64,000 bases of DNA from Streptomyces sp. AP-93 (GTDB lineage: Bacteria > Actinomycetota > Actinomycetes > Streptomycetales > Streptomycetaceae), in assembly GCF_022808175.1 (NCBI RefSeq), contig NZ_JALGBX010000014.1, forward strand, positions 127,207-191,206, written 5' to 3'. Position 1 is the stretch's first letter. Each line of letters begins with the position of its first letter. Positions 15,283 through 23,201 of the stretch are shown here, piece by piece. A program made the position numbers and the translations under genes. The notes below the pieces were generated by a model. That model worked only from the letters and a program-made list of their open reading frames with translations, made no database searches and was not told where the DNA came from.

Positions 15283-17322
15283 CTAAGACTTGATCCGTAA
15301 TTCACAAAGGGTGAGCTGCGGGTCGCGGCCGGGGCGGTGTCCGGGCTTTCCGGCTTGGTCACGCGCAGGGCGTGTCTCATCCGGGGTCGCTCGGGACCGC
15401 TGTCCGGCGGTTCGGGGAGCAGAGGTTCCACGGCGTTGCCGTGGGACTGCCACGCGGCCAGCGCCCCGAGGGGTGTTCTGGCACGGTGTGGTTGACTCCC
15501 GCAGGGCTTCTTCCAGCCCTTCGTTGAAGGTGATCTGTGCGTGCCGGGATGCGGTGGTGTCCAGGTACGCGGTGGTGGGGTCGTCCACGTCGGTGAAGCG
15601 GACGAACGCCGCCAGGGCGGCGGACACCATGTCGCGCTTGCCGACCAGGCCGCACGCGATGCACCTGTGTTCCCGGTCCCGCAGCGACTTGTTGACCCTC
15701 TCTCCGCACAGGCAGTGCTGCGACAGCGCGGTGGACCAGGTGGAGGCCCGCACGAGACGCCCGCCCGCAGCCGTGCATTCGCGCCCAAGGGCGGCGATGA
15801 GCAGTCCAGGCGTGGTCTGGGACAGGCGCTTGCCCCACAGCCGGTACCAGGTGCGGATGTCGCAGTCCTCGACCACGAGCACGGGCCCGTGGGCCGCGAT
15901 GATCTGCCGGGCGACCGTGCGGGCGCGATGGCGTCGGTGCTCCGCGCTACTGGCGGCGGCTTCGGCCTGGCGGGCGCGCAGCTCCCGGTAGCCGGTGGAG
16001 AGCCGGTCTCGGCGGAACGCCTGCTTGGGCACGCCATCGACGCGTGCGGCGCGGGCACCGCCGGGCAAGGTGACAGCCTTGGGTGTCAGACCCTTGGCCG
16101 CCCGCTGCTCCGCCCGCCGAGCCTGCTTCTTCGACAGTCCGTACTGCGCGGTGTTCGTCGCCCGGCGGGAACGCTCCAGCGCCCTCGCACGGCCGCGCCG
16201 CTTCTTCGCCTCCCGCTCCAGAAGCGCACGCTCCTGGGGGCTGAGGGTGATCTCGGTGGAGGCCGGGGCACCCTCGGCAGGTTCCAGGCTGGCGGGGAAG
16301 GAGACGATCGAGATGTTGGAGACGTTGCCGTCGACCCCGCCGATCCGGTCCAGGGCGGCGGCCTGCTTGCGCAGCTGTCGTACGGCGGGAGCGGTGTAGC
16401 CGGGGCCGAGGATCATCAGGTGCGCCTCGTACACCCAACCGCCTGGAGCGGACGCCTTGCGACGTCGTACGAGATCGACCTTGTGCCAGCGGCCGGGATT
16501 CGACAGGAAGTATTCGGCCCGCGCCCACTGTCCGGGCTGCTGCGGGATACGCACGGGCAGCCCGAGGTCACCCCGGCCGGAGTCGGGGCCGCCCGCGAAC
16601 ACCACGGCGAGCGGGCCGGTGTGATCCCACCATGTCGCCTTCCGCGTGCCGGGCTTCCCCGACGTAGTGGTCTCGCCCGTGAGAACGACGCCTGACGGCG
16701 CGGCCGGCACTCGCATCCGGCGCGGTTGCTGGACGGTGTGCCGGCCGCCGCCGGTGTAGGCCATCACGTGGCCGTAGAGGGTTCCGACGAGGCGGAAGGT
16801 CTCCCACTTTCGGTCGGTGGTGTGGGAGCGGGCGCGGCCGGGGATGCGGGTGAAGTCGTACCAGCGGCCCGTCTTGGGAGGGCCGTGCCGCTTGCCGGTG
16901 GCGTCGGCGAACAGGTGCCGCTGGACGCCGTTCCATACCTCGTCGGCCATGTGCATGGCCAGGGCCTTCGAGGCGTGGTGCTTGAGGTGCCCGGAGTCTT
17001 CGAGGTGCTTGTACGCGCACCGCTCCAGGGCCTCACGGGACAGTCCGAGGCGCTGCCGGACCGTCTTGGCCCCGTCGCGAGCGCGCTCGTGCTCGGCGGC
17101 CCAGTAGGCATCGGCCTTGGCGCGGGCGTCCCGCTGCGCGGCGCGCTTGATGTTCCACATCGCGCCGAACAGCTTCTCCAGTCGGGCCAGTTCGGCAGGG
17201 TCGGTGACGGCCAGCGGCAGCACCATCACCGACACCTGCCCGTCATCGGGCTTCTTCCACTTCGGAGCCCTATTCTTCCCCCGGAACGTCCGCTGTGGCT
17301 GGGCAGTCCGCACACTCGTCAC
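15283..17322 (-). CDS. large stand-alone TnpB-like RuvC nuclease / transposase accessory protein
   Basis: A 679-residue protein with the IS605 OrfB/TnpB architecture, much longer than typical TnpB (about 400). The RuvC parts are recognisable: Asp331 in IGGVDGN, Glu485 in VVEDCD and Asp564 in GKRDMVSAA, so the acidic triad looks intact. A zinc-finger insert carries Cys537, Cys539, Cys554 and Cys557 (QHCLCGE and RCIACG; the first pair is C-x-C, not the usual C-x-x-C). Between the first two RuvC motifs lies an unusually long, very basic helical insert. The last 75 or so residues are Arg/Pro-rich. No TnpA is adjacent. TnpB proteins are RNA-guided DNA nucleases whose guide RNA overlaps the 3' end of the gene; whether that holds here is inference. 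Start GTG; a possible promoter is CTCAAC-17-TAGGGT at 17342-17370. Confidence 0.8.
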   Translation of the reverse strand: MTSVRTAQPQRTFRGKNRAPKWKKPDDGQVSVMVLPLAVTDPAELARLEKLFGAMWNIKRAAQRDARAKADAYWAAEHERARDGAKTVRQRLGLSREALERCAYKHLEDSGHLKHHASKALAMHMADEVWNGVQRHLFADATGKRHGPPKTGRWYDFTRIPGRARSHTTDRKWETFRLVGTLYGHVMAYTGGGRHTVQQPRRMRVPAAPSGVVLTGETTTSGKPGTRKATWWDHTGPLAVVFAGGPDSGRGDLGLPVRIPQQPGQWARAEYFLSNPGRWHKVDLVRRRKASAPGGWVYEAHLMILGPGYTAPAVRQLRKQAAALDRIGGVDGNVSNISIVSFPASLEPAEGAPASTEITLSPQERALLEREAKKRRGRARALERSRRATNTAQYGLSKKQARRAEQRAAKGLTPKAVTLPGGARAARVDGVPKQAFRRDRLSTGYRELRARQAEAAASSAEHRRHRARTVARQIIAAHGPVLVVEDCDIRTWYRLWGKRLSQTTPGLLIAALGRECTAAGGRLVRASTWSTALSQHCLCGERVNKSLRDREHRCIACGLVGKRDMVSAALAAFVRFTDVDDPTTAYLDTTASRHAQITFNEGLEEALRESTTPCQNTPRGAGRVAVPRQRRGTSAPRTAGQRSRATPDETRPARDQAGKPGHRPGRDPQLTLCELRIKS

Positions 17323-17430
17323 CCCCCGTCACGCTTCGATTACCCTACGATACGCCATGCGGGTGTTGAGATCACGGTCTTCCCCGCAACCAGGCGGAAC
17401 ACCCCTTATCGCGGCCACCCGGCAACCGGT

Positions 17431-17465
17431 CGAGCCGCGCCCCCGGCTGGCGGGGACGCGGCTCG
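17431..17465 (-). terminator. hairpin terminator after the IclR gene
   Basis: Arms 17431-17444 and 17452-17465 pair over 14 bases with one mismatch around a seven-base loop, about 30 bases after the minus-strand IclR stop. It also separates that gene from the tnpB-like insertion and so may mark the old chromosomal side of the junction. Confidence 0.65.
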
Positions 17466-17496
17466 GTGTCCTGACGGACTGCTGGTGTGCCCGGTG

Positions 17497-18138
17497 CTAG
17501 CGCAGGGCGTCGGCCACCTCGCGGGCGGCGTCCACCACGCGCGGGCCGACCCGCTCGGGCACTGCGTCGGCCAGCATGACGACGCCCACGCTGCCCTCCA
17601 GCCCGGTGATGCCCACGAGGGGCGCCGCCGCGCCGCTGGCGCCCGCTTCGAGCTCCCCGTGGGTGAGCGTGTACCCGGGCTCGATGAGCGTGCCCAGGCG
17701 GGCGGCCAGGATGGCCCGGCCGGCTGCCCCGCGGTCCAGCGGATGGCGGAAGCCGGGCCGGTAGGCGACGTGGTAGTCGGTCCAGGTCGGCTCGACGACC
17801 GCCACGGCGAGCGCTTCGGTTCCGTCCACGAGGGTCAGGTGCGCGGTGGCGCCTATGTCCTCGGCGAGGGAGCGCAGCGCGGGCAGCGCCGCCTCGCGCA
17901 CGAGCGGGTGCACCTGGCGGCCCAGGCGCAGCACTCCGAGCCCGACGCGGGCGCGGCCGCCGAGGTCACGGCGGACCAGGGCGTGCTGTTCGAGGGTGGC
18001 CAGGAGGCGGTAGACCACGGTGCGGTTCACACCGAGGCGGTTGGAGAGCTCGGTGACGGTCAGACCGTGGTCGGTGTCGGCGAGCAGTTTGAGAACTCGG
18101 AGTCCTCGGTCGAGAGTCTGGGAGGTTTCCGCGGTCAC
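17497..18138 (-). CDS. IclR family transcriptional regulator
   Basis: A 213-residue regulator. Residues of about 5-65 are the IclR winged helix (SQTLDRGLRVLKLLADTDHG, VTELSNRLGVNRTVVYRLLA) and the rest is the IclR effector domain (AHLTLVDGTEALAVAVVEP, HPLDRGAAGRAILA). IclR proteins bind small organic acids or aromatic compounds and act as repressors or activators of neighbouring catabolic genes. No obvious catabolic target lies beside it, so the regulon is unknown. The start is the GTG at 18138 with GAGAGG upstream; a longer frame exists but its extra residues are non-conserved and Arg-rich. A hairpin follows the stop. Confidence 0.9.
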   Translation of the reverse strand: MTAETSQTLDRGLRVLKLLADTDHGLTVTELSNRLGVNRTVVYRLLATLEQHALVRRDLGGRARVGLGVLRLGRQVHPLVREAALPALRSLAEDIGATAHLTLVDGTEALAVAVVEPTWTDYHVAYRPGFRHPLDRGAAGRAILAARLGTLIEPGYTLTHGELEAGASGAAAPLVGITGLEGSVGVVMLADAVPERVGPRVVDAAREVADALR

Positions 18139-18542
18139 GACGCCTCTCCCTCTTTCGGTGGGCGGCGGTGACTCTCTGGGGATAGCGCCGCCGGTCCCTC
18201 GGCGACGCACGGAGAGGCCGCCGGTAGCGGCCATGGCACCGGCTGCGCTCCCGCGGCGGCGCTGCCACGGGGCGTTCGATGCGGGGACAGTAGCGAGCGG
18301 GTTCGCTCAGCGGAAGGGCTCGTCCAGAATCCGGGCGCCTACTGCCGTTTTATGCCGGTTGAAAACGCACATCGCTGTCGATTCGTGACCTTCGGCCCCT
18401 GACTGCGGCTCATGTCTGCGCACGGCCGCATAAGGCCCCGCAGGGCCTCCCACCACGGGTGCGGCGACACCCCTACGGCGGCCCGGGCGGGCGGGGACCG
18501 TACGAAACTCCCCCCGCCCCCCGCGCCGGATTCCGTAGGAAT
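18139..18542. other. 404-bp intergenic region upstream of the IclR gene
   Basis: It lies between the 3' end of the helicase gene and the start of the IclR gene, both on the minus strand, so it should hold the IclR promoter. An AT-richer stretch near 18340-18380 (TTTTCAACCGGCATAAAACG on the minus strand) is the best promoter candidate. No convincing gene, tRNA or long hairpin was seen. Confidence 0.5.
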
Positions 18543-20327
18543 TCACCGCATCCGGGTGGCCCACTCCTGGACCTTCTTGATCCGCTCGCGCAGCTGTCCC
18601 GCCGTGGCTTCCGCGCTCGGCGGTCCGCCGCACACGCGGCGCAGTTCGGTGTGGAGCACCCCGTGCGGTTTGCCGCTCTGGTGGACGTAGGCGCCCACCA
18701 TCGTGTTCAGCGACTTCCGCAGCTCCAGCAGTTCCTTGTGCGAGACCACCGGCCGACGGTCGGCCGGCAGCTCCAGCAGGTCAGCCTCCGAGTCCGGCTT
18801 GCGCCTGCTGTGCGCGATCTGCCGTGACTGCCGCTTCTGGAGCAGCATCTGCACCTGGTCGGGCTCCAGCAGCCCGGGGATGCCGAGGTAGTCCTGCTCC
18901 TCTTCGCTGCCCGGGTGTGCCTGCATGCCGAATTCGGCGCCGTCGTAGAGCACCCGGTCGAAGACGGCGTCGGACTCCAGCGCCTCGAAGGACATCTGCT
19001 CCTCGTCGCCGGTGTCCTCGTCCTCCTGCTTGTTCGCCTCCTCCATCTCCTTCTCGGAGTCGGCGTACGGGTCTTCCTCGCCCTGCTTCTTCGGCTTGTC
19101 GAGGACGTGGTCGCGCTCGACTTCCATCTCGTTGGCGAAGCCCAGCAGGTAGGGGATGGTCGGCAGGAACACCGAGGCCGTCTCGCCGCGCCGGCGCGAG
19201 CGCACGAAGCGGCCGACGGCCTGCGCGAAGAACAGCGGGGTCGAGATGGTGGTGGCGTACACGCCGACCGCGAGGCGCGGTACGTCGACGCCCTCGGACA
19301 CCATGCGGACGGCGACCATCCACCGGTCGTTGCTCGCGGCGAACTCGTCGATCCGCTTCGAGGCCCCGGTGTCGTCGGACAGCACGACGGTGGCCTTGCT
19401 CCCCGTGATCTCCCGGATCAGCTTGGCGTAGGCGCGCGCGGAGTCCTGGTCGGCGGCGATGACCAGCCCGCCCGCGTCGGGGATGCCCTTCCTGACCTCG
19501 GTCAGCCGCTGGTCGGCGGCGCGCAGCACGTTCGGCATCCAGTCGCCGCGCGCGTCGAGCGCCGTGCGCCAGGCCTGCGAGATGGCGTCCTTGGTCATCG
19601 GCTCGCCGAGGCGCGCGGCGATCTCGTCGCCCGCCTTGGTGCGCCAGCGCATGTTGCCGCTGTAGGAAAGGAAAATGACGGGCCGCACGACCCCGTCGCC
19701 CAGGGCGTTGCCGTAGCCGTACGTGTAATCGGCGGAGGACCGCCGAATTCCGTCGTTCCCTTCCTCGTAGGCCACGAAGGGAATGGGATTCGTGTCGGAC
19801 CGGAACGGCGTACCGGTGAGGGCGAGCCGCCGGGTCGCCGGGTCGAAGGCCTCGAGGCAGGCCTCACCCCAGGACTTCGAGTCACCGGCGTGGTGGATCT
19901 CGTCGAGGATCACCAGGGTCTTGCGCTGCTCGCACCGGTTGCGGTGCAGCATCGGGCGCACGCCCACACCCGCGTACGTGACGGCGACCCCGTGGTAGTC
20001 CTTGCTGAGCGGGCCGGCGGAGTACTCCGGGTCGAGCCGGATCCCTATCCGGGCGGCCGCTTCCGCCCACTGCTTCTTCAGGTGCTCGGTCGGCGCGACG
20101 ACGGTCACCTGCTGCACCACGTGGTGGTGCAGCAGCCAGGAGGCGAGCGTCAGGGCGAAGGTGGTCTTTCCGGCGCCGGGGGTCGCGACGGCGAGGAAGT
20201 CGCGCGGCTGGGTCTCCAGGTACCGGTCCAGCGCACCCTGCTGCCAAGCTCGCAGGGCGCTGGCGGTACCCCACGGCGCGCGGCCGGGGAAGGCGGGTGA
20301 GAGGTGGTGGGAGGCGGTAGTAGTCAC
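18543..20327 (-). CDS. DEAD/DEAH-box helicase of SF2
   Basis: A 594-residue SF2 helicase. Motif I is ATPGAGKTTFAL (residues about 48-59), motif II VILDEIHHAG, motif III LTGTPFRSD, and motif VI AVGRFVRSRRRG. The N-terminal ResIII-like domain and C-terminal helicase domain are complete. After residue 430 there is an acidic linker (EEDPYADSEKEMEEANKQED) and a C-terminal helical region with no domain I know. Such proteins are conserved in Streptomyces; roles in DNA repair or defence have been suggested for related helicases. Translation starts at a GTG. The gene is transcribed in the same direction as the nearby Doc pair but separated from it by about 170 bases, so it is probably independent. Confidence 0.9.
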   Translation of the reverse strand: MTTTASHHLSPAFPGRAPWGTASALRAWQQGALDRYLETQPRDFLAVATPGAGKTTFALTLASWLLHHHVVQQVTVVAPTEHLKKQWAEAAARIGIRLDPEYSAGPLSKDYHGVAVTYAGVGVRPMLHRNRCEQRKTLVILDEIHHAGDSKSWGEACLEAFDPATRRLALTGTPFRSDTNPIPFVAYEEGNDGIRRSSADYTYGYGNALGDGVVRPVIFLSYSGNMRWRTKAGDEIAARLGEPMTKDAISQAWRTALDARGDWMPNVLRAADQRLTEVRKGIPDAGGLVIAADQDSARAYAKLIREITGSKATVVLSDDTGASKRIDEFAASNDRWMVAVRMVSEGVDVPRLAVGVYATTISTPLFFAQAVGRFVRSRRRGETASVFLPTIPYLLGFANEMEVERDHVLDKPKKQGEEDPYADSEKEMEEANKQEDEDTGDEEQMSFEALESDAVFDRVLYDGAEFGMQAHPGSEEEQDYLGIPGLLEPDQVQMLLQKRQSRQIAHSRRKPDSEADLLELPADRRPVVSHKELLELRKSLNTMVGAYVHQSGKPHGVLHTELRRVCGGPPSAEATAGQLRERIKKVQEWATRMR

Positions 20328-20496
20328 GGTCTCCGGTTCGGGCTCTCGGCGGCGTATCCGTTCCGGGCGTGCATTCCGGGCATCGGTACGGCCAGCGGTA
20401 CGGGCAGTCGTACGTAGGACAACCGGGCCACCTTACCGGCCCGGGCCCACCCCTCGCGGAGGGACAGGCCCGTGACCTCGGCGCGTGCGGCGAGCG

Positions 20497-20904
20497 TCAC
20501 ATTCGCCGGTTCAGCGCGCGCAGCCGCTCCGCGATCCGCCCGATGTCCTCCTCGTTCCCCGCCGCCACGTCGATGACCAGGCCGTACGCAGCGTCCTGAC
20601 CGGCATCACCGAGATCGACGCCGTTGAGCGCGAGGAAGGTGGCGGCGGCGAGCCAGGCCGTGCGCTTGTTCCCGTCGACGAGCGGATGGTTCGTCGCGAT
20701 CGCGTGCAACAGGGCGGCCGCCTGCTCGAACACGTCCTCGTACGCCGCCATACCGAACATCCGAGCCCTGGGCCGGTGCACGGCCGACTCCAGCAGCCCG
20801 GGGGCGCGCAGCTCGACGGGCTGGTCCTGGGCGAGGCAGGCGTGCCGCGCGAGGTCGAGAACCTCTGCGAGGGTGAGGTGGCGGGTCGGGTTGCGGGCGC
20901 TCAT
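20497..20904 (-). CDS. doc: Doc/Fic-type toxin
   Basis: A 135-residue Fic-fold protein of the Doc subfamily. The signature H-P-x-x-D-G-N-K-R is at residues 73-81 (NHPLVDGNKRT); in Doc the phosphate-binding loop phosphorylates elongation factor Tu rather than adding AMP. The length matches Doc toxins. The start codon overlaps the antitoxin stop (ATGA), so the pair is translationally coupled with the antitoxin first, the usual order. It should be a bacteriostatic toxin held in check by the upstream product; the biochemical activity itself is inferred from family. Confidence 0.9.
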   Translation of the reverse strand: MSARNPTRHLTLAEVLDLARHACLAQDQPVELRAPGLLESAVHRPRARMFGMAAYEDVFEQAAALLHAIATNHPLVDGNKRTAWLAAATFLALNGVDLGDAGQDAAYGLVIDVAAGNEEDIGRIAERLRALNRRM

Positions 20905-21101
20905 TCCCCGAGCCTCCTCAGCAGCCCGGCGTGCCGCCCGGCCAACCGCAACGCCTCACTTCCGGCCCGCTCCCGCTCCCCCCGCACCCAGCCCCGCACG
21001 GCGGCCAGCACGGCCTCCTCGACGCTCTGCCCGGTGGCATCGGCCAGATCGGCCAACTCCGCCCGCTCGGCGTCGGGCATGACGATGATCAGCTCACTCA
21101 T
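20901..21101 (-). CDS. ribbon-helix-helix-like antitoxin partner of Doc
   Basis: A 66-residue protein: a short beta-strand-like start (MSELIIVMPDAE), a helix (ELADLADATGQSVEEAVLAAV) and an Arg/Glu-rich tail (RERAGSEALRLAGRHAGLL). This layout fits a CopG/RHH-type antitoxin with a DNA-binding N-terminus and a toxin-neutralising C-terminus, though it is short and no database match was made. It is coupled to the toxin by an ATGA overlap. Its promoter must lie in the region that carries eight 16-bp tandem repeats directly upstream, which may be involved in autoregulation. Confidence 0.78.
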   Translation of the reverse strand: MSELIIVMPDAERAELADLADATGQSVEEAVLAAVRGWVRGERERAGSEALRLAGRHAGLLRRLGE

Positions 21102-21144
21102 CCCCGGATGCTAGCCAGCACCACTCCGGGCGTGCGCCCGATTT

Positions 21145-21273
21145 CCGGCCTCGTCACCCTCCGGCCTGGTCACCCTCCGGCCTCATCACCCTCCGGCCTC
21201 GTCGCCCTCCGGCCTGGTCACCCTCCGGCCTCGTCACCCCCCGGCCTCATCACCCTCCGGCCTCATCACCCCT
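21145..21273. repeat. 16-bp tandem repeat, eight copies, upstream of the Doc antitoxin
   Basis: The unit CCGGCCTCRTCACCCT is repeated eight times head to tail with one or two substitutions per copy (variable positions 9, 10 and 12). It starts about 45 bases upstream of the antitoxin start. There are no spacers, so it is not a CRISPR array. Iterons in this position could be binding sites for the antitoxin complex. Confidence 0.85.
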
Positions 21274-21323
21274 CCGGCCGCGTCGGCGTTGGAGCCGCGC
21301 ATACGGGCCGACGCCGGCCAAAA

Positions 21324-21385
21324 TCCAGCCCCTCCGGCGTTTGAGGAGCGGGGGTCCGGGGGCAGCGCCCCCGGCAACGGCGCCG
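21324..21385 (+). repeat. dispersed intergenic repeat, locus B
   Basis: The core CAGCCCCTCCGGCGTTTGAG followed by a GGGGGTCCGGGGGC tract matches loci A and C. It lies in the short space just past the 3' end of the MFS gene at 21415. Confidence 0.75.
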
Positions 21386-21414
21386 CGCCGGACGAGGGGC
21401 TCCGGCCACCCCCC

Positions 21415-22872
21415 TCAGCCCCGCCGGGGCTCCACGTCCAGCCGGGTGGCAACCCACGCCCCCACCAAGGCCACGCAGGCCATCGGCAGGAACACCACCA
21501 CGAACGCACCGGGGTGCGAAGCCCCGGCCCCCTCCGCCACGGAGTGCGCCGCACCCACCGCTCCCCCGCCCAGCGCAGCAAACGCCGCACCCCCGGCAGC
21601 CAGCAGCACCACATTCGCCAGCGCATCAGAAATCTGCAGCGACGCGGAGTTCGCCCCCGCCTCCTCCGGCGCCGACAGCTTCAGCAGCAGCACGCTCGTG
21701 GAGCCGATGACGAGCCCCATCCCCAGGCACCCCAACGCCCACACCAGCGCCAGGATCCACACCGGCACCCATTCCACGAGCACCGCCGGCACCCCGGCGA
21801 TCGCCGCCGCGACCATGATCATGCCGAGCACGATCAGCCGTTCCCGGTACGGCTCCACCCGCCCCTGCGACTGCACCCACGAGCCGGCCGCCCACGTCAC
21901 CCCGCCCAGCGCGAGCGAGAATCCGGCCAGCGTCGGGCTCAGCCCCCGTTGGGTGACCAGCATCAGCGGTACGAAGCTCTCCGCCGCGATGAACGACCCC
22001 GCCGCCACGCCCCGCAGCAGCACCACCGACGGCAGTCCGCGCCGTGCCCGGTAGGTCCCGCGCGGCAGCAGCCCCAGCACGGCGGGCACCAGCAGGGCCG
22101 CCCCCGCGATCCCCGGCAGCAGCGACAGCCACTTCAGATCCTGCGCGGCGTACTGCAGCAGCCCCGCACCGGCCGAGATCCCGAGCGCGAGCCGGATCCG
22201 CCGCCGGTCGAACGCCACGGGCGGAGCCTCGGGGTCCACCGGCCCGGAGGCGCTCCGCCGTATCGCGGGCAGCGCCACGGCCAACGGTACGAAGACCAGC
22301 GCGGGGATCCCGAGGAAGACCCAGCGCCACCCGAGGTGTTCGGTCACCGTGCCCGCGGCCAGCGGTCCGACGATCGAGGGCACGACCCAGCTCGCCGCGA
22401 AGGCCGCCATGATCGCGGGCCGCAGCCGCTCCTCGTAGGCCCGGCTGACCACCACGTACAGCGCGACGATGACCAGCCCGCCCCCGAACCCCTGCACGGC
22501 CCGCCCGAGCACGAACATCCACATCGTCCCGGCGGTCCCGGAACACACCAGCCCGGCGGCGAAGGACGCGATCCCCACGGTCAGCGGCCGCAGCGGCCCC
22601 TGCCGGTCGGCCCACTGCCCGGAGAGCACCATCCCGAAGAGGCTGGTCGTGAAGTAGGCGGAGAAGGCGAAGGCGTACAGCCCGATCCCGTCCAGCTCCC
22701 GGGCGGCCACGGGCATGGCGGTCCCGACGGCGGTGGCCTCGAAGGCGATCAGAAAGATGACGGAGATGATCCCGATGCTGAGCGTCCGGTACGCGGGCCC
22801 GAGGATCCCGCCCTTCGGGTGGTCGGGCATCGGTGCGGCTGGTGCAGCAGCTCGCTGCGGGAGGACGCTCAT
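21415..22872 (-). CDS. MFS drug-efflux transporter, 14-TM type
   Basis: A 485-residue integral membrane protein with about 14 hydrophobic spans. Typical drug:H+ antiporter features are visible: the motif A-like loop GQWADRQGPLRPL, motif C-like region WVVPSIVGPLAAG, and a starting span IISVIFLIAFEATAVGTAMP. It belongs to the DHA2/EmrB-like group of exporters. The start MSVLPQRAAAP at 22872 is chosen because the frame upstream is Gly/Arg-rich and non-conserved. No regulator is adjacent, and it is transcribed alone, between the repeat at its 3' end and tRNA-Cys on its upstream side. Substrate unknown. Confidence 0.9.
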   Translation of the reverse strand: MSVLPQRAAAPAAPMPDHPKGGILGPAYRTLSIGIISVIFLIAFEATAVGTAMPVAARELDGIGLYAFAFSAYFTTSLFGMVLSGQWADRQGPLRPLTVGIASFAAGLVCSGTAGTMWMFVLGRAVQGFGGGLVIVALYVVVSRAYEERLRPAIMAAFAASWVVPSIVGPLAAGTVTEHLGWRWVFLGIPALVFVPLAVALPAIRRSASGPVDPEAPPVAFDRRRIRLALGISAGAGLLQYAAQDLKWLSLLPGIAGAALLVPAVLGLLPRGTYRARRGLPSVVLLRGVAAGSFIAAESFVPLMLVTQRGLSPTLAGFSLALGGVTWAAGSWVQSQGRVEPYRERLIVLGMIMVAAAIAGVPAVLVEWVPVWILALVWALGCLGMGLVIGSTSVLLLKLSAPEEAGANSASLQISDALANVVLLAAGGAAFAALGGGAVGAAHSVAEGAGASHPGAFVVVFLPMACVALVGAWVATRLDVEPRRG

Positions 22873-23075
22873 CGCCCCAGAGTAAGGCCCGTACTGCTCT
22901 TTCGACCCTGTCATTCCGACGGATCCCAACCCCTCCTCCAGCCCTAGGCCAAAGGTCCTCCCCGCCCCCTCCCGCCTCCCTCTGTGAACGCGGCATGGCA
23001 GTCGCATTGCACGCCCCGCAGATCCCTTCCCCACCCTCCCGCCCCCTCGTACGGTCATACCCATCACCACAACCC

Positions 23076-23150
23076 AGCCGTGTGCCCGAGTGGTTGAGGG
23101 ACTCGCCTGCAAAGCGAGTTACGCCGGTTCGATTCCGGTCACGGCTTCCA
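23076..23150 (+). tRNA. tRNA-Cys (GCA)
   Basis: A full cloverleaf: a 7-bp acceptor stem (AGCCGTG with CACGGCT), an anticodon stem CTCGC/GCGAG with loop CTGCAAA giving anticodon GCA, a T-arm CCGGTTCGATTCCGG, discriminator base U73 as expected for tRNA-Cys, and encoded CCA at 23148-23150. A 13-bp terminator hairpin follows six bases later. No integrase gene or duplicated tRNA end was seen, so it does not look occupied by an integrated element. Confidence 0.95.
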
Positions 23151-23155
23151 CGGCG

Positions 23156-23186
23156 AAGGCCGCTCAGGATGTTCCTGAGCGGCCTT
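23156..23186. terminator. 13-bp terminator hairpin between tRNA-Cys and lipoprotein gene
   Basis: AAGGCCGCTCAGG and CCTGAGCGGCCTT pair perfectly around an ATGTT loop, followed by a CTTCTT tract on the plus strand. It ends tRNA-Cys transcription and, read the other way, lies 16 bases after the minus-strand lipoprotein stop, so it can serve both convergent units. Confidence 0.85.
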
Positions 23187-23201
23187 CTTCTTGCTCGTGC
23201 G

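Noticed and set aside
15283..17322. Complete IS200/IS605 element
   Set aside because: No TnpA Y1 transposase gene and no clear terminal hairpins were identified on either side.
21145..21273. Possible CRISPR array
   Set aside because: Units are contiguous 16-mers without spacers, and no cas genes are present.
23076..23150. tRNA-Cys as attachment site of an integrated element
   Set aside because: No integrase, no excision gene and no duplicated tRNA 3' end were found near it.
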